A stretch of DNA of 47,897 nucleotides from Pseudomonas sp. BN102 (GTDB lineage: Bacteria; Pseudomonadota; Gammaproteobacteria; Pseudomonadales; Pseudomonadaceae). Below the pieces are notes generated by a model. It was not told the DNA's origin. It was given only the letters and a program-made list of their open reading frames with translations, and ran no database searches. Where the stretch lies: contig NZ_SSON01000066.1 of NCBI RefSeq assembly GCF_029871245.1, positions 1 through 47,897 on the forward strand. The letters are read 5' to 3'. Positions 23,227-32,809 of this stretch are shown piece by piece; within the stretch, counting starts at the first letter, position 1; each line of letters starts with the position of its first letter. Position numbers and translations under genes: made by a program.

Positions 23227-24888
23227 ATGAAGGTCCTTCCAAGCACACCTTTGCCAGAGTCTACGGGATCGGAGCGCAAGGTCCTCTCACTACTACGTTG
23301 TGTCGAATGGGGTGGCCCTTCGGCAAGAGCATTGAGCTCGTTAAATCTCTCCGAGCATGTCTACCAGCGCTGGGGTGAGATCGATTTCCTACTTGTTGGC
23401 AAGCGTGGGCTAATTGCCATCGAGGTAAAGGGCGGGAACGTCACTTGCGCCAGAGGCAAGTGGAAGTACGAGGATCGCCTTGGGCGCGTGGTGACTCGGG
23501 GCAAATCTCCTCTGGTTCAAGCTAAGGATGCCTATTTCTCTCTGGTGAAGAATTACGTCGATCCTCGGCTGGGGAGCGGTTTTGCGCAAGAGGTACCCGC
23601 TGGATTCTGCGTGATCCTTGCAGGAATGGACCGGAAGGATCTTGGGGCGATCCTGGGGGGGCCTGAGTTTCCTATAGGCTTGATTGGGACGAGGGATGAT
23701 CTCGCCAACCCGGCGAGATTACAGAGGTTTCTCGAAGGAGTTGCAGACTACTGGCAGCTTAAGAACAAATCTCGGCGCGGACTTAGTGCGGATGAAGTAT
23801 CAAGCCTGATTGGGCTATTCCGGCCAGAGTTCGAACTGGTGCGCCCATTGCGGCTAGCTCGGCAGGAGATTGAAGAGCAACTACTTTCGCTTACAGAAGA
23901 GCAGTACAGCTTGCTGGATCTTTGGGACGGAGCTGAGAGAGTCTTTTGTTCTTCACCGGCTGGTTGTGGCAAGACGCTTCTTGCGGTGGAAATGCTACGC
24001 CGAGCAGTGGCGGCTGGAAAAAACTCCTTATTGCTTGTGGGCAGCCATGTGCTGGCTTCTGCCTTGCGCTCAAAGACCGGGCTTGATTCCTATATCTGTT
24101 CTATCGAAGAGCTTGAGAGAAATGGAACTTCGATGAAGCAGCAGATAGAAGTATTGCTCATAGACGAAGGGCAGCTAATGCTATCCCCCGAAAGGGTTGC
24201 GCTGACGGACAAGCTGGTCGTCGGCGGGATTGCATATGGTCAGTGGGCTTGGTTTGGTGACTCGAGCTTCCAGCGGGCTACTGGTGGAACTCAGTTTGCT
24301 TCTGCGCTTCAGCTTTTCCAAGAGGCGGCATCCGTTCGTCCACGGCTCACGAAGAACTGCCGGAATACACCGGAGATAATCCTGGCCACGGAACTTGCAG
24401 CGGGAATCCCACTAGGTCATGCAGTGGTAAAAGGTCGCGGTCTAAGTCCCACCATGTTGGGAGTATCTGGTCGGGAGGGGGTTATAGCTGCTGCTGGAAG
24501 GCAAGTGCGTCTTTGGATGGCGGAAGATATTCCACCTCACAGCATAGCTTTGCTTGCTAATGATCCTAATCAAAGTGGATTAATAAAGTCGCTTCCGGGC
24601 AGTGCTGGTATTGCTGCGGTCGAGTGGTCATCTGGCGACCATGTTGGTGGGGCGCTGGCGGTTTCCTCTATCGAGTCTTTCAGAGGCCTCGAGTCTGGAT
24701 TCATCATAATCTGTATCTTCGAGTCAACTCTAAGCGACGATGAGCTTGATCGAATGTTATACCTGAGTATGACAAGAGGAAACTACGGTTTGTCGATCAT
24801 CGCTGATTCGATGATCCTGGATAGAGTGCACCTGCGAATGGCCGCCAACGCAAAGCGGCACTTTAAGGAGACGGATCATGAGTATTGA
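23227..24888 (+). CDS. NERD nuclease-domain / SF1 helicase-like protein
   Basis: A 553-aa protein. The N-terminal NERD domain shows the restriction-fold site GEIDFLLV (Asp53) then LIAIEVKGG (Glu66, Lys68), plus conserved Gln/Lys further on. The remainder is a UvrD-type ATPase: Walker A SSPAGCGKTLLA (about 242-252), Walker B VLLIDEGQ (about 309), a NCRNTPE segment and the C-terminal RGLES ... YLSMTRGN, equivalent to the late SF1 motifs. It probably degrades or remodels invading DNA. ATG preceded by GGGAGCGG; the gene overlaps the next by 11 bp. It occupies the place of drmD/drmE in DISARM loci but does not look like either, which makes the locus a variant. Confidence 0.8.
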   Translation: MKVLPSTPLPESTGSERKVLSLLRCVEWGGPSARALSSLNLSEHVYQRWGEIDFLLVGKRGLIAIEVKGGNVTCARGKWKYEDRLGRVVTRGKSPLVQAKDAYFSLVKNYVDPRLGSGFAQEVPAGFCVILAGMDRKDLGAILGGPEFPIGLIGTRDDLANPARLQRFLEGVADYWQLKNKSRRGLSADEVSSLIGLFRPEFELVRPLRLARQEIEEQLLSLTEEQYSLLDLWDGAERVFCSSPAGCGKTLLAVEMLRRAVAAGKNSLLLVGSHVLASALRSKTGLDSYICSIEELERNGTSMKQQIEVLLIDEGQLMLSPERVALTDKLVVGGIAYGQWAWFGDSSFQRATGGTQFASALQLFQEAASVRPRLTKNCRNTPEIILATELAAGIPLGHAVVKGRGLSPTMLGVSGREGVIAAAGRQVRLWMAEDIPPHSIALLANDPNQSGLIKSLPGSAGIAAVEWSSGDHVGGALAVSSIESFRGLESGFIIICIFESTLSDDELDRMLYLSMTRGNYGLSIIADSMILDRVHLRMAANAKRHFKETDHEY

Positions 24889-27800
24889 GTCTATAAGGGA
24901 CTCCCGCGCAGGGTTTGTTAACTACATTCGGTCTAGGCTTATTGGCCCGGCTGATGGAGACTGCGAAGAGTTCGATGGTTCCCCACTCTTGAGATACATG
25001 ATGGGAATGTTGTTCCCTCGTGAGGGGGCGTTAGATTTGGCGGATGACGGTACTGAAGATGTTGGTGTGTCTACAGACGACGAGTCAGACCAGACTGTTG
25101 GCGCAAGCCATCGTGCAATGCCTTCATCTGTCGGGTTGAGTTTTCTCGTCGCGAAAGGCGGAGCCCTTAAGTGCAATGTTTCCGCTGCTATATATGAGCG
25201 ACTAGAAGGCGAGCGAGGATCACGCTCCAGGCGACGTGGTGAAATGAAGTGGCGGCGTATTGCCGTTCCTTCAGCGGCGATGGAGACCGTGGACGTCAGT
25301 CTGGAAAAAAATGTAAGTCCGCTTCCGATTCTGGGAGGAAGGGCCGAGTTGCACATTAAATCGAGACCTTGGCTTGATGGCGCGAAGCTATTGACTGTGA
25401 CGCTAGTCAACTCAATGGAAAAGGGGGGGCATGGGTTTGACCCAGAGAAGATTCTTTTCCAGGTTGCCTTGTCCGTCGATGTAGTTGGTGGCGAATTCCT
25501 GCCATATCCTAGGCCACGCTCAGCGGCGGTAAGCGATCAAGAGGAAGCAGAAGTCCGCTACCTCTATAGAAACTCCCCGATCTACGCTCGTGGACATGGC
25601 GCTTCGGCAATGTGGGATGCGCGGTCGGAAGCCAATTGTTCCCGCGTTTGGGCAGAGTTCTTGCCAACGGCGGAGGTTCGTGCGGCAACATTCGAAATTG
25701 GGGCGAGAGATTTACTTGATGAGAGGTTCCGGGACATTGAGTTCCTCGCATTCAGCAATGATGTACTAGAAGTGCAGCGCGTCCTGACCGGGTTAGGCGA
25801 GGCTTTTGGAGAGTGGTTGGAGTCCGAGGACGCGCTTTGCCGTCAGTCCAATGAGGATGCGGGAAGACGTTTGGCGGAAAAGTGTCGACTCTGGCAAAGG
25901 CGAATTAACGCTGGGATTGAATCACTATCAAACCCTGAAACCTTCGCGGCATTTACTCTCGCAAACCGTGCAATGTATTGGCAGATGTTGATGGCGGAGC
26001 AAGCGCGGGCTGGTGCCTGTGTAATAGAAAAGGGAACTGTTCCTGCTCTGGAGCGAGGGAGGGGTTACAAATGGCGTCCATTCCAGATTGCTTACTTCCT
26101 AGGCGTAATTCCTTCACTTTTGGACGGCGAAGATGACGACCGTGAGCTCGTGGACGTCATCTGGTTCCCCACGGGTGGCGGGAAAACAGAAGCGTACTTG
26201 CTTGTAGCTGCCTTTGAGCTTATCCGACGTCGCCTTGTATACAAGGAGTCGGATAAGGCTACGGCTGTGTTAAGTCGCTATACGCTAAGGATGCTGACTA
26301 CCCAGCAGTTCCAGCGAGCCGGAATGCTTGTCTGTGCTTTGGAGCTATTGCGTCGCGTCATGCCCGAGGTCCTATATAGCCGCCCCTTCTCTGTCGGGCT
26401 CTGGGTTGGTAAAAGTCTCACGCCAAACAAGTTCCAGAAGGCAATGGAGCTTTTTGATGAATGGAGCCCAGCTCCAGAAGGCGTGAAAAACCCATTTCTT
26501 CTGGATCGTTGCCCCGCATGTGCCACTCCTATTGTGAATGTGGCTACAAAAGAAGTTGGTGTGGATTGTGGGCCGGCACACTTCCTGTTCAGATGTCTAA
26601 GTCCGAAGTGTGACTTTCACGAACGTATTCCAATGCAGATTGTAGATGAGGCATTGTATAGGGAGCCTCCTTCCATTTTGCTAGGTACTCTAGATAAATT
26701 TGCGGGGTTGAGTTGGGATGAGCGGCCGAGAGTTTTTTTTGGTGGTGTGAATGATAATGCGCCTCCTCCCTCTCTTGTTATTCAGGATGAGTTGCACCTA
26801 ATCTCAGGTCCGTTGGGTTCCATATGCGCACCTTATGAACTTGCAATTGATTCAATTATACGGGCGCGAGGTAAGGGTAGAGGTGCAAAGATTATTGCAT
26901 CGACAGCAACTATAAGAAACTCACGAGAACAAATCAGGGGCATTTACGGCAGGGAGTCAACTGTATTCCCTTCCCCGATCAGGAATTGGGATGATGCGTT
27001 TTTTTTTCGTTTGGAAGATCCAACTCAAGTGCCGGGCCGTCTCTATGTCGGGGCCATGGGGCAGGGGGCAACCACGCCAGTCGTATCAATGGTATGGGTA
27101 ACCGCTGCACTATTACAGGCGAGTGCGGAGCTCCGACTTCCAGATGCACTCCGCGATTCGTACTGGACAGTATTGGCATATGTCAATAGTCGGCGTGAGC
27201 TCGGTAGGACGATGACCGCTGCTTCACAAGAAATACCGGATCGGATGAAAGCCATCGCTAGCGTGGGAGATCGTGTGCGTGCGGTAGAAAACGTCATGGA
27301 ACTTAGCTCGCAAATGTCCACCGATATGGGGGAGGCGATTCGCAATCTAGAACGCAGGGGCGACAAGTCCACACCTGCTGTGGACTTGGTTCCATGCACA
27401 AACATTATCTCAGTCGGAGTCGATGTGGATCGACTTGGTCTGATGCTAATAAACGGTCAGCCAAAACTTAACTCGGAGTATATTCAGGCTTCAAGTAGGG
27501 TCGGTCGGTCTAGATCGGCGCCGGGAGTCGTGATTGCACTTTATTCCCCGGCCAAACCGCGCGATCGATCGCATTACGAAGACTTTCTTTCATACCATGA
27601 GTCTTTCTATCGGTTCGTCGAGCCAACCAGTGTTACGCCGTATGCGCCTCCGGCGAGAAAGCGAACCTTGCATGCTGCAGTTATCGCAATGATTAGGCAT
27701 GCAACAGGTTATGCTGCAAATAATCAGGCGGGAAGTGTTAGGTTTGATGAGGTTGAAGTTGTTGGGCTTCTAGATAACTTTCGTGCGCATGTGCGGATGG

Positions 27801-28042
27801 CTGACTCTAGTGAGGCGAATAGGGTAGATTGCGAAATTGATGACATCATTGCGAAATGGAAGGAGCAAGGTGAATCTGGTAGGCCAGTATATTATACATG
27901 TCCTGGTCCGCAGTTTGTATTAACCTCTGCTTCGCTTATACGCGATTTTGGTGAGGCACCTGCGTACGGCATGTACGAGGCCATGAGGTCTGTTCGCAAC
28001 GTGGATCCAGATGTTGAACTTACCCCTGTCGGGAGGCAGTAA
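24878..28042 (+). CDS. drmA: DISARM-type SF2 helicase DrmA-like
   Basis: A 1054-aa protein with SF2 helicase motifs in the form typical of DrmA: Walker A FPTGGGKTEAYL (about 429-440), motif II IQDELHLISGPLG (about 635-647), and a late motif ending QASSRVGRSR (about 868-877). A cysteine-rich insertion (CPACATPI ... CLSPKCDFH, about 544-580) probably binds zinc. The N-terminal about 400 residues are helicase-associated and acidic near residue 50. DrmA with DrmB forms the DISARM core that recognises 5'-ssDNA-containing invading DNA. AAGGAGACGGATC precedes the ATG; the stop is 2 bp before drmB. Intact, and AT-richer than flanking DNA, suggesting transfer. Confidence 0.88.
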   Translation: MSIESIRDSRAGFVNYIRSRLIGPADGDCEEFDGSPLLRYMMGMLFPREGALDLADDGTEDVGVSTDDESDQTVGASHRAMPSSVGLSFLVAKGGALKCNVSAAIYERLEGERGSRSRRRGEMKWRRIAVPSAAMETVDVSLEKNVSPLPILGGRAELHIKSRPWLDGAKLLTVTLVNSMEKGGHGFDPEKILFQVALSVDVVGGEFLPYPRPRSAAVSDQEEAEVRYLYRNSPIYARGHGASAMWDARSEANCSRVWAEFLPTAEVRAATFEIGARDLLDERFRDIEFLAFSNDVLEVQRVLTGLGEAFGEWLESEDALCRQSNEDAGRRLAEKCRLWQRRINAGIESLSNPETFAAFTLANRAMYWQMLMAEQARAGACVIEKGTVPALERGRGYKWRPFQIAYFLGVIPSLLDGEDDDRELVDVIWFPTGGGKTEAYLLVAAFELIRRRLVYKESDKATAVLSRYTLRMLTTQQFQRAGMLVCALELLRRVMPEVLYSRPFSVGLWVGKSLTPNKFQKAMELFDEWSPAPEGVKNPFLLDRCPACATPIVNVATKEVGVDCGPAHFLFRCLSPKCDFHERIPMQIVDEALYREPPSILLGTLDKFAGLSWDERPRVFFGGVNDNAPPPSLVIQDELHLISGPLGSICAPYELAIDSIIRARGKGRGAKIIASTATIRNSREQIRGIYGRESTVFPSPIRNWDDAFFFRLEDPTQVPGRLYVGAMGQGATTPVVSMVWVTAALLQASAELRLPDALRDSYWTVLAYVNSRRELGRTMTAASQEIPDRMKAIASVGDRVRAVENVMELSSQMSTDMGEAIRNLERRGDKSTPAVDLVPCTNIISVGVDVDRLGLMLINGQPKLNSEYIQASSRVGRSRSAPGVVIALYSPAKPRDRSHYEDFLSYHESFYRFVEPTSVTPYAPPARKRTLHAAVIAMIRHATGYAANNQAGSVRFDEVEVVGLLDNFRAHVRMADSSEANRVDCEIDDIIAKWKEQGESGRPVYYTCPGPQFVLTSASLIRDFGEAPAYGMYEAMRSVRNVDPDVELTPVGRQ

Positions 28043-28044
28043 CC

Positions 28045-29856
28045 ATGTCAAGTAGGCGAGTCGTTCGTCAGGGGCAGCTTATTAGCCCATTTGGGGTGGG
28101 TGCCATCATCGACATCGGTTCGGAGTCCTTTGTGATGGCTGATATCAGTCGTTGGTCTTCGGATGGAATGCGCCAGATCACGGATAGTAATCTAGAAGTA
28201 AAGCTTAAGAGGCCAATAAAGGCGCCGATCGCAAAAGACGGTGTGAGGTCGGTTGCTATTCATCGTTTTCCTCGTTGGTATTTCTGTCCTCGATGCCGGT
28301 TGATGCGTTTTGTTACGGGGGTCGATGATGTCAGCAATGATTATAAAATCCCTACTTGCGCAGACCGAAAGTGTGGTGGTGAATTAACGCCGATGGGGTT
28401 CGTGGCGGCGTGCAAGCATGGACACATGTCGGAAGTTGACTGGCATTGGTGGGCGCATTCATCTAGATCTGCAGATGAGGGGAAATGCAGCCGACAAGGT
28501 GCAAGGATGTGGTTCGAAACAACTGGGCAGGCCGGAGGCGACTGGTCTGCCGTTTCTGTGCGATGTGGATGTGGGGCGAGAAGAGATTTTACTGGTCTGG
28601 TTCAGGTGGAGGCGCCGTATGGTATGCGATGCAGAGGGGGGCAGCCCTGGCAAATCGAACATCCGCAATGTAATCAGCCATTGTGGGTAAATAGGCGTGC
28701 CGCCAGTAATCTGCACTTCCCGCGCACAATATCAGCGCTGGACTTGCTGCATGCTAATAGCACTGAAAGAGATCTTGGGCTGAAAGAGGTCTGGAGAACA
28801 AGTTTGAGCTGGTCTGGGCTCAAGGCGTTGTCCTCTGCCGGAGTTCCAATTGCCTTGATACTTCAAAGTGCTGAGTCGGCTGTTGTCTCGATTGCTGATA
28901 AATATGGTTGTGATCTGGTGGTGGTTCGAGAAGCCTTGGTGGCGGCTCTGGCGGTTGATGAGATTGAAGTGGTAGCAGAAGATGAGGATTTTTCTGATGT
29001 ACAGGCCGAAATTCTTGACGAGGAATGGCGAACTTTGTCGGGAGTTCATGATGTGGAGACGGACTCTTTAATAATTAAGCGTACAAAAAGACCACCTGAA
29101 TGGCCTGATGAGCTGTTGAGAACAATAGGGTCTATATCGTTGGTCAAGCGACTGCGTGAAGTGCGAGCAATATTGGGGTTTAGGCGAATATCTCCGGACG
29201 AAGAAAGTCCTGTAATTCCGGTAGATCTTGGCGTTCGCCCCTCCGGTTGGTATCCAGGAGTAGAGGCTTGGGGGGAGGGAGTTTTCATTCAACTGGATGC
29301 TGATGCTGTCAGGTCTTGGGAGCAGCGAGTTGTCAAGGCCGATTCGCAGCGACTTAAGGCTCTGGCAGATAAGGCTGCAGGCTTTGGGTGGAAACCAGCA
29401 ATGGCTAGTCCTCGTTTCCTACTATTGCATTCGTTTGCCCATGCAGTGTTGCGAAGGCTGTCGTTTGATGCAGGATACTCTGCGTCTTCGATACGAGAGC
29501 GAATCTATGCTGGTCCATCTGGCTCGACGACTTGTGGGATTCTGCTGTACACCGCCGATGGTGATTCTGAAGGATCACTCGGCGGATTGGTCCGAATGGG
29601 AGAGCCTGAGAGGCTAGGGGTTCTCCTGCAGGCGGCGCTTCTGGATATTGCTTGGTGTTCGGCTGATCCTGTTTGCAAGGAAAGCGAACATCAAGGGCTG
29701 GGTGGGATGAGCGCTGCATCTTGCCATGCCTGTATGCTTGTTTCGGAAACAAGCTGTGCGTTTAATAACTGCTTGCTAGACAGGAGAACATTGGTCGAGC
29801 TGGGAGGGATTGAGCCATTCTTTAGACTCGATGATTTTTTGATGCATGAGCTTTAG
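28045..29856 (+). CDS. drmB: DISARM-type DUF1998 protein DrmB-like
   Basis: A 603-aa protein. The N-terminus QGQLISPFGVGAIIDIG matches the conserved opening of DrmB. Zinc-binding clusters follow: CPRC (about 80), C-x-x-x-KCGG (about 105) and a CKHGHMSEVDWHWW block. The C-terminal DUF1998 region has the cysteine set CHACMLVSETSCAFNN (about 559-574). DrmB partners DrmA and stimulates or gates its activity. Genes overlap or abut throughout this operon, so it is cotranscribed with the DrmA-like gene; a GGGAGG site precedes the ATG. Its presence beside the DrmA-like gene is the main evidence for a DISARM-type system. Confidence 0.88.
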   Translation: MSSRRVVRQGQLISPFGVGAIIDIGSESFVMADISRWSSDGMRQITDSNLEVKLKRPIKAPIAKDGVRSVAIHRFPRWYFCPRCRLMRFVTGVDDVSNDYKIPTCADRKCGGELTPMGFVAACKHGHMSEVDWHWWAHSSRSADEGKCSRQGARMWFETTGQAGGDWSAVSVRCGCGARRDFTGLVQVEAPYGMRCRGGQPWQIEHPQCNQPLWVNRRAASNLHFPRTISALDLLHANSTERDLGLKEVWRTSLSWSGLKALSSAGVPIALILQSAESAVVSIADKYGCDLVVVREALVAALAVDEIEVVAEDEDFSDVQAEILDEEWRTLSGVHDVETDSLIIKRTKRPPEWPDELLRTIGSISLVKRLREVRAILGFRRISPDEESPVIPVDLGVRPSGWYPGVEAWGEGVFIQLDADAVRSWEQRVVKADSQRLKALADKAAGFGWKPAMASPRFLLLHSFAHAVLRRLSFDAGYSASSIRERIYAGPSGSTTCGILLYTADGDSEGSLGGLVRMGEPERLGVLLQAALLDIAWCSADPVCKESEHQGLGGMSAASCHACMLVSETSCAFNNCLLDRRTLVELGGIEPFFRLDDFLMHEL

Positions 29857-29869
29857 GGGGGGCAGTCTC

Positions 29870-31066
29870 ATGAGGTTCCCAAAGTTGACTGATCTCGATG
29901 CAGAGCAAAAAGAGATCTATCATGGTGCTCCGCCGACAGACTCTATTCTGGTTGTCGGCCCGCCTGGCACGGGAAAGACAGTCATGGCTTTTCATCGTGC
30001 GGCGTTTCTTCAAGTTCTTGCTAATAAAAAGAAAGACAAGAGTCTTGTTCCTCGCGTCATTATGTATAGCAAGGTGCTTTCAAATTACACAAGTGCGAGG
30101 GAGGATGTCGCTAGTGGTGTTGAAACATCTACTATGCATGCGTGGGTTTACGAATGGTGGAGGGGGATTTTTCGGCGTAAGCCACCGTTCTTGCCTGAGG
30201 ATCGCTGGAGGTACGATTGGACAGGGATGTTGGTTCAGGTCGCGAAAGAGACTAATTGGAAGGGGAGGGGCGGGCATTGGGGGCACTTGATAATTGATGA
30301 GGGGCAAGATTTTCCTAAGGAAATGTATTCGGCTCTCTGTATGATGTCAGGTTTGTTAAATGGAGGGGCTTCTGCAGCTCGTCCCACGGTTACTGTTTTT
30401 GCAGATGAGAATCAGCGTCTTTCGGCTGACAAAAACTCGGCCGTTAATGACATCAAGGATGCGTTGTCGCTTAAGGATGATCGAGTCTATAGCTTGCGTA
30501 AGAACTATCGCAATTCTAGGCAGATCGCGGAGTTTGCAAGGCATTATTTTGTAGGGCTCCCGTCCGGGGTTCCCGATCTCCCTGAAAGGGTTGGTAGGTC
30601 GAAACCTCGCGTTGTTATTACATCTGAATTGGAGGTTGTGCGTAGCAGAATTGCTGTCTATGTTGCGAACAATCCTGGGTTGGAGGTCGGGGTTTTATGC
30701 TCGGGTAACGCAGTAAGGCGGCGGATTTTCAATAGCTTATCATCCCGTGTTGGTGGGAAGGGGATTGTTGTCCAGACTTATTCAAGTGGCGATGATGGGC
30801 ATCTTGCTGAGAGTTTGATATTTGATATAGGTGGATGTGTCACGGTTCTCAATTTTCAGAGCGCAAAAGGGTTGGAGTTTGATGCGGTTTTCCTCGTAAA
30901 CCCATTCGCTGATCAGGGGGGCGCAGGCGATCAGTATGCAAGTATGCAGCTCTATGTCATGGCATCTCGGGCAAGAGATTACTTGGAATTGCTGGTTATG
31001 AATCAACCCCCTAACTTAGCGGAACGGCTTCCGGATAAAAAACTTTATGAGCAAATCACGGAATAA
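29870..31066 (+). CDS. UvrD/Rep-like SF1 ATPase
   Basis: A 398-aa protein with compact SF1 helicase motifs: Walker A VGPPGTGKTVMAFHRA (about 28-42), motif II LIIDEGQDFPKEM (about 138-150), NYRNSRQIAEFAR (about 210) and a late motif FQSAKGLEFDAVFLVNPF (about 325). It lacks the large 1B/2B insertions, so it is shorter than real UvrD and may act as an ATPase partner rather than a processive helicase. The start at 29870 has AGGGGGGGCAG upstream; an ATG at 29846 inside the drmB end would add 8 residues. It takes the position where DISARM operons normally carry drmC (phospholipase D), which is absent. Its 3' end overlaps the next gene by 20 bp. Confidence 0.78.
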   Translation: MRFPKLTDLDAEQKEIYHGAPPTDSILVVGPPGTGKTVMAFHRAAFLQVLANKKKDKSLVPRVIMYSKVLSNYTSAREDVASGVETSTMHAWVYEWWRGIFRRKPPFLPEDRWRYDWTGMLVQVAKETNWKGRGGHWGHLIIDEGQDFPKEMYSALCMMSGLLNGGASAARPTVTVFADENQRLSADKNSAVNDIKDALSLKDDRVYSLRKNYRNSRQIAEFARHYFVGLPSGVPDLPERVGRSKPRVVITSELEVVRSRIAVYVANNPGLEVGVLCSGNAVRRRIFNSLSSRVGGKGIVVQTYSSGDDGHLAESLIFDIGGCVTVLNFQSAKGLEFDAVFLVNPFADQGGAGDQYASMQLYVMASRARDYLELLVMNQPPNLAERLPDKKLYEQITE

Positions 31067-32750
31067 AATCACCTTGCGGTGGTTCGTTTCGGTCCACCAG
31101 GATCGCCTTATGCAAGCATTCGCAAGAGGCTTCTTGGCTACTGATAACTCCTATGAAGTATTCGTTGCGGAGTCTAGAGTCAGTCATGAAGCGCTGAGTG
31201 ATGCAAGCCAGGGGTTAAGCTGGGGAGAGGTGGTTCTGGTTGAGGTTGATATTAAAGGCCATGCTCATGAGGGTGGGCGGGCCTATTTTCTTCAGCCAAT
31301 TCTACTTAGCGATTGTGTGGCATGTTGGTTGCGCTCAAGAGATGCTGCCGTGGAGCTTGAGGCTAGGCTTGAGACTTTTGAAGATACGGTGGTGAATGCT
31401 TTGGAGTTGAAGGTGGACCCTGCCCTATTCCCCGAAAATGACAAGGTAGGAGTCGCTAACACAGAGAAGACACTTCCTTTATTCTCAGAGGGGAGAGGGG
31501 CTGCCAACGAGATTGCTGGAGAAGAGCTTGCTGCCAAAGCCGAAGCGGAAATTCAACGCGTAGAAGCATCGACTTTGGAGAAGTTGGCTGGTGCTGTCTC
31601 GCTGCTTTCCTGGAAGATAATGCGAACTGGGCGCCCGCTCGAGCAACTGAGGAGACTATTAGATATTCCTGCAGGGCAAGGAAGCGGGGTGGTGAGGTTC
31701 GCCAGCCAAATGTATTCCGTACTGAGACCTCACGAGATCAGTTCCGAGGATTGCCGAATATTTATTGCTGCCGCATCGATGCTGGGCGAACTGGATCCAC
31801 GCAAAGGGTTTGATGTGGAGCATTTCGTTAGTGAGATCTCAAGACATCTAGCAACCGAAGTTGATGGCTCGCCAGAAATAAAAATATTTTCGGAAACCGT
31901 TCAAAAGGTCTTGGATAACCGTATCGAGTTGAGCAGCTCGAAGATAGACGATAGTGGACGGATTGCCCAGCGGGCACTAATGATCTTTCTCTTGGCGCCG
32001 GCTCCTGAGCAGATGATGCGATGGATTGGTGCGAGGCCTGATGTCGGCGAGTCTGTTTCGATCTTGGCGTTTGCGCTATCCGGATTTTATTGCGGTCTGG
32101 GAGGAATTCCTGCGAGCACCAAGGCGATAAGCAGGCAGGCATTCCTTGGTGCCACAGCAGTGGGATGGAATATTGCCGTTGGTGAAGCTGTTCCTGTTCG
32201 CGTGCAACGTGAATGGGGGCCGTTGGCAGAAGAGCATGAGCAGCTTGTGGTCTCTGGCTTAACCCTCGCGGACGTTGTCAAGCCGGCGTCGCGATCTCTA
32301 GCGGAGGTATTAGGCCGGCTCAAGGAGAGAGGGTATGAAGTCGAGATCAACCCTGGCGACGGTCGCATCGATGTTTCTTTCGATGTAGCGGGAGAGGCAT
32401 CAAAGCTAAGGGTCCATGTTGGGCCGTCGGCATTTCGAGTGCCTCCAGATGATGTTGTCAGGTTGACCTATCGTACTCGGCAAGCCGGAAAAGGAGCGCT
32501 GCAGCGTCAGTTACTTGAGAAGATTCTGAGCGGTGTCACGTACCCAGTTATAGCCAGCACAGGAGAGTCTGCTGGCGAGGTTGGGCTTACTCTTGAGCTT
32601 GGACTTGACCTTGATTTAGACCTTGGGCGAAAGATGTTGTCGAACGCGGCTCAGGAGCTCGAGCTTGTTGCTTTTGATGAGGCAAGTGTGCGGAAGAGAG
32701 CTGGAGGGACGGCAAAGCGAAAGTCGGGTGACCCATCGGGCGTTTCTTAA
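31047..32750 (+). CDS. Uncharacterised 567-aa protein closing the DrmAB operon
   Basis: No domain is recognised. The N-terminal about 110 residues (ITLRWFVSVHQDRLMQAFARG ...) look like a mixed alpha/beta domain. A Glu/Ala-rich stretch (EELAAKAEAEIQRVEA) is probably helical. The central part is helical, and the end carries a short acidic-hydrophobic repeat (LELGLDLDLDLGR) and a basic tail. No signal or membrane segment. It begins 20 bp inside the UvrD-like gene, so it is almost certainly part of the same operon and complex. It could be a specificity or effector subunit; that is inference only. Confidence 0.6.
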   Translation: MSKSRNKITLRWFVSVHQDRLMQAFARGFLATDNSYEVFVAESRVSHEALSDASQGLSWGEVVLVEVDIKGHAHEGGRAYFLQPILLSDCVACWLRSRDAAVELEARLETFEDTVVNALELKVDPALFPENDKVGVANTEKTLPLFSEGRGAANEIAGEELAAKAEAEIQRVEASTLEKLAGAVSLLSWKIMRTGRPLEQLRRLLDIPAGQGSGVVRFASQMYSVLRPHEISSEDCRIFIAAASMLGELDPRKGFDVEHFVSEISRHLATEVDGSPEIKIFSETVQKVLDNRIELSSSKIDDSGRIAQRALMIFLLAPAPEQMMRWIGARPDVGESVSILAFALSGFYCGLGGIPASTKAISRQAFLGATAVGWNIAVGEAVPVRVQREWGPLAEEHEQLVVSGLTLADVVKPASRSLAEVLGRLKERGYEVEINPGDGRIDVSFDVAGEASKLRVHVGPSAFRVPPDDVVRLTYRTRQAGKGALQRQLLEKILSGVTYPVIASTGESAGEVGLTLELGLDLDLDLGRKMLSNAAQELELVAFDEASVRKRAGGTAKRKSGDPSGVS

Positions 32751-32809
32751 GCATTCCTGTTGAGTGCGCGTGAGATTGAGGTATCAACATCCTCAACCCG
32801 CAAAGCGTT

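Noticed and set aside
29870-31066. DrmC (phospholipase-D protein of DISARM)
   Set aside because: The gene at the drmC position has SF1 ATPase motifs and no HxKxxxxD motif, so it is not DrmC.
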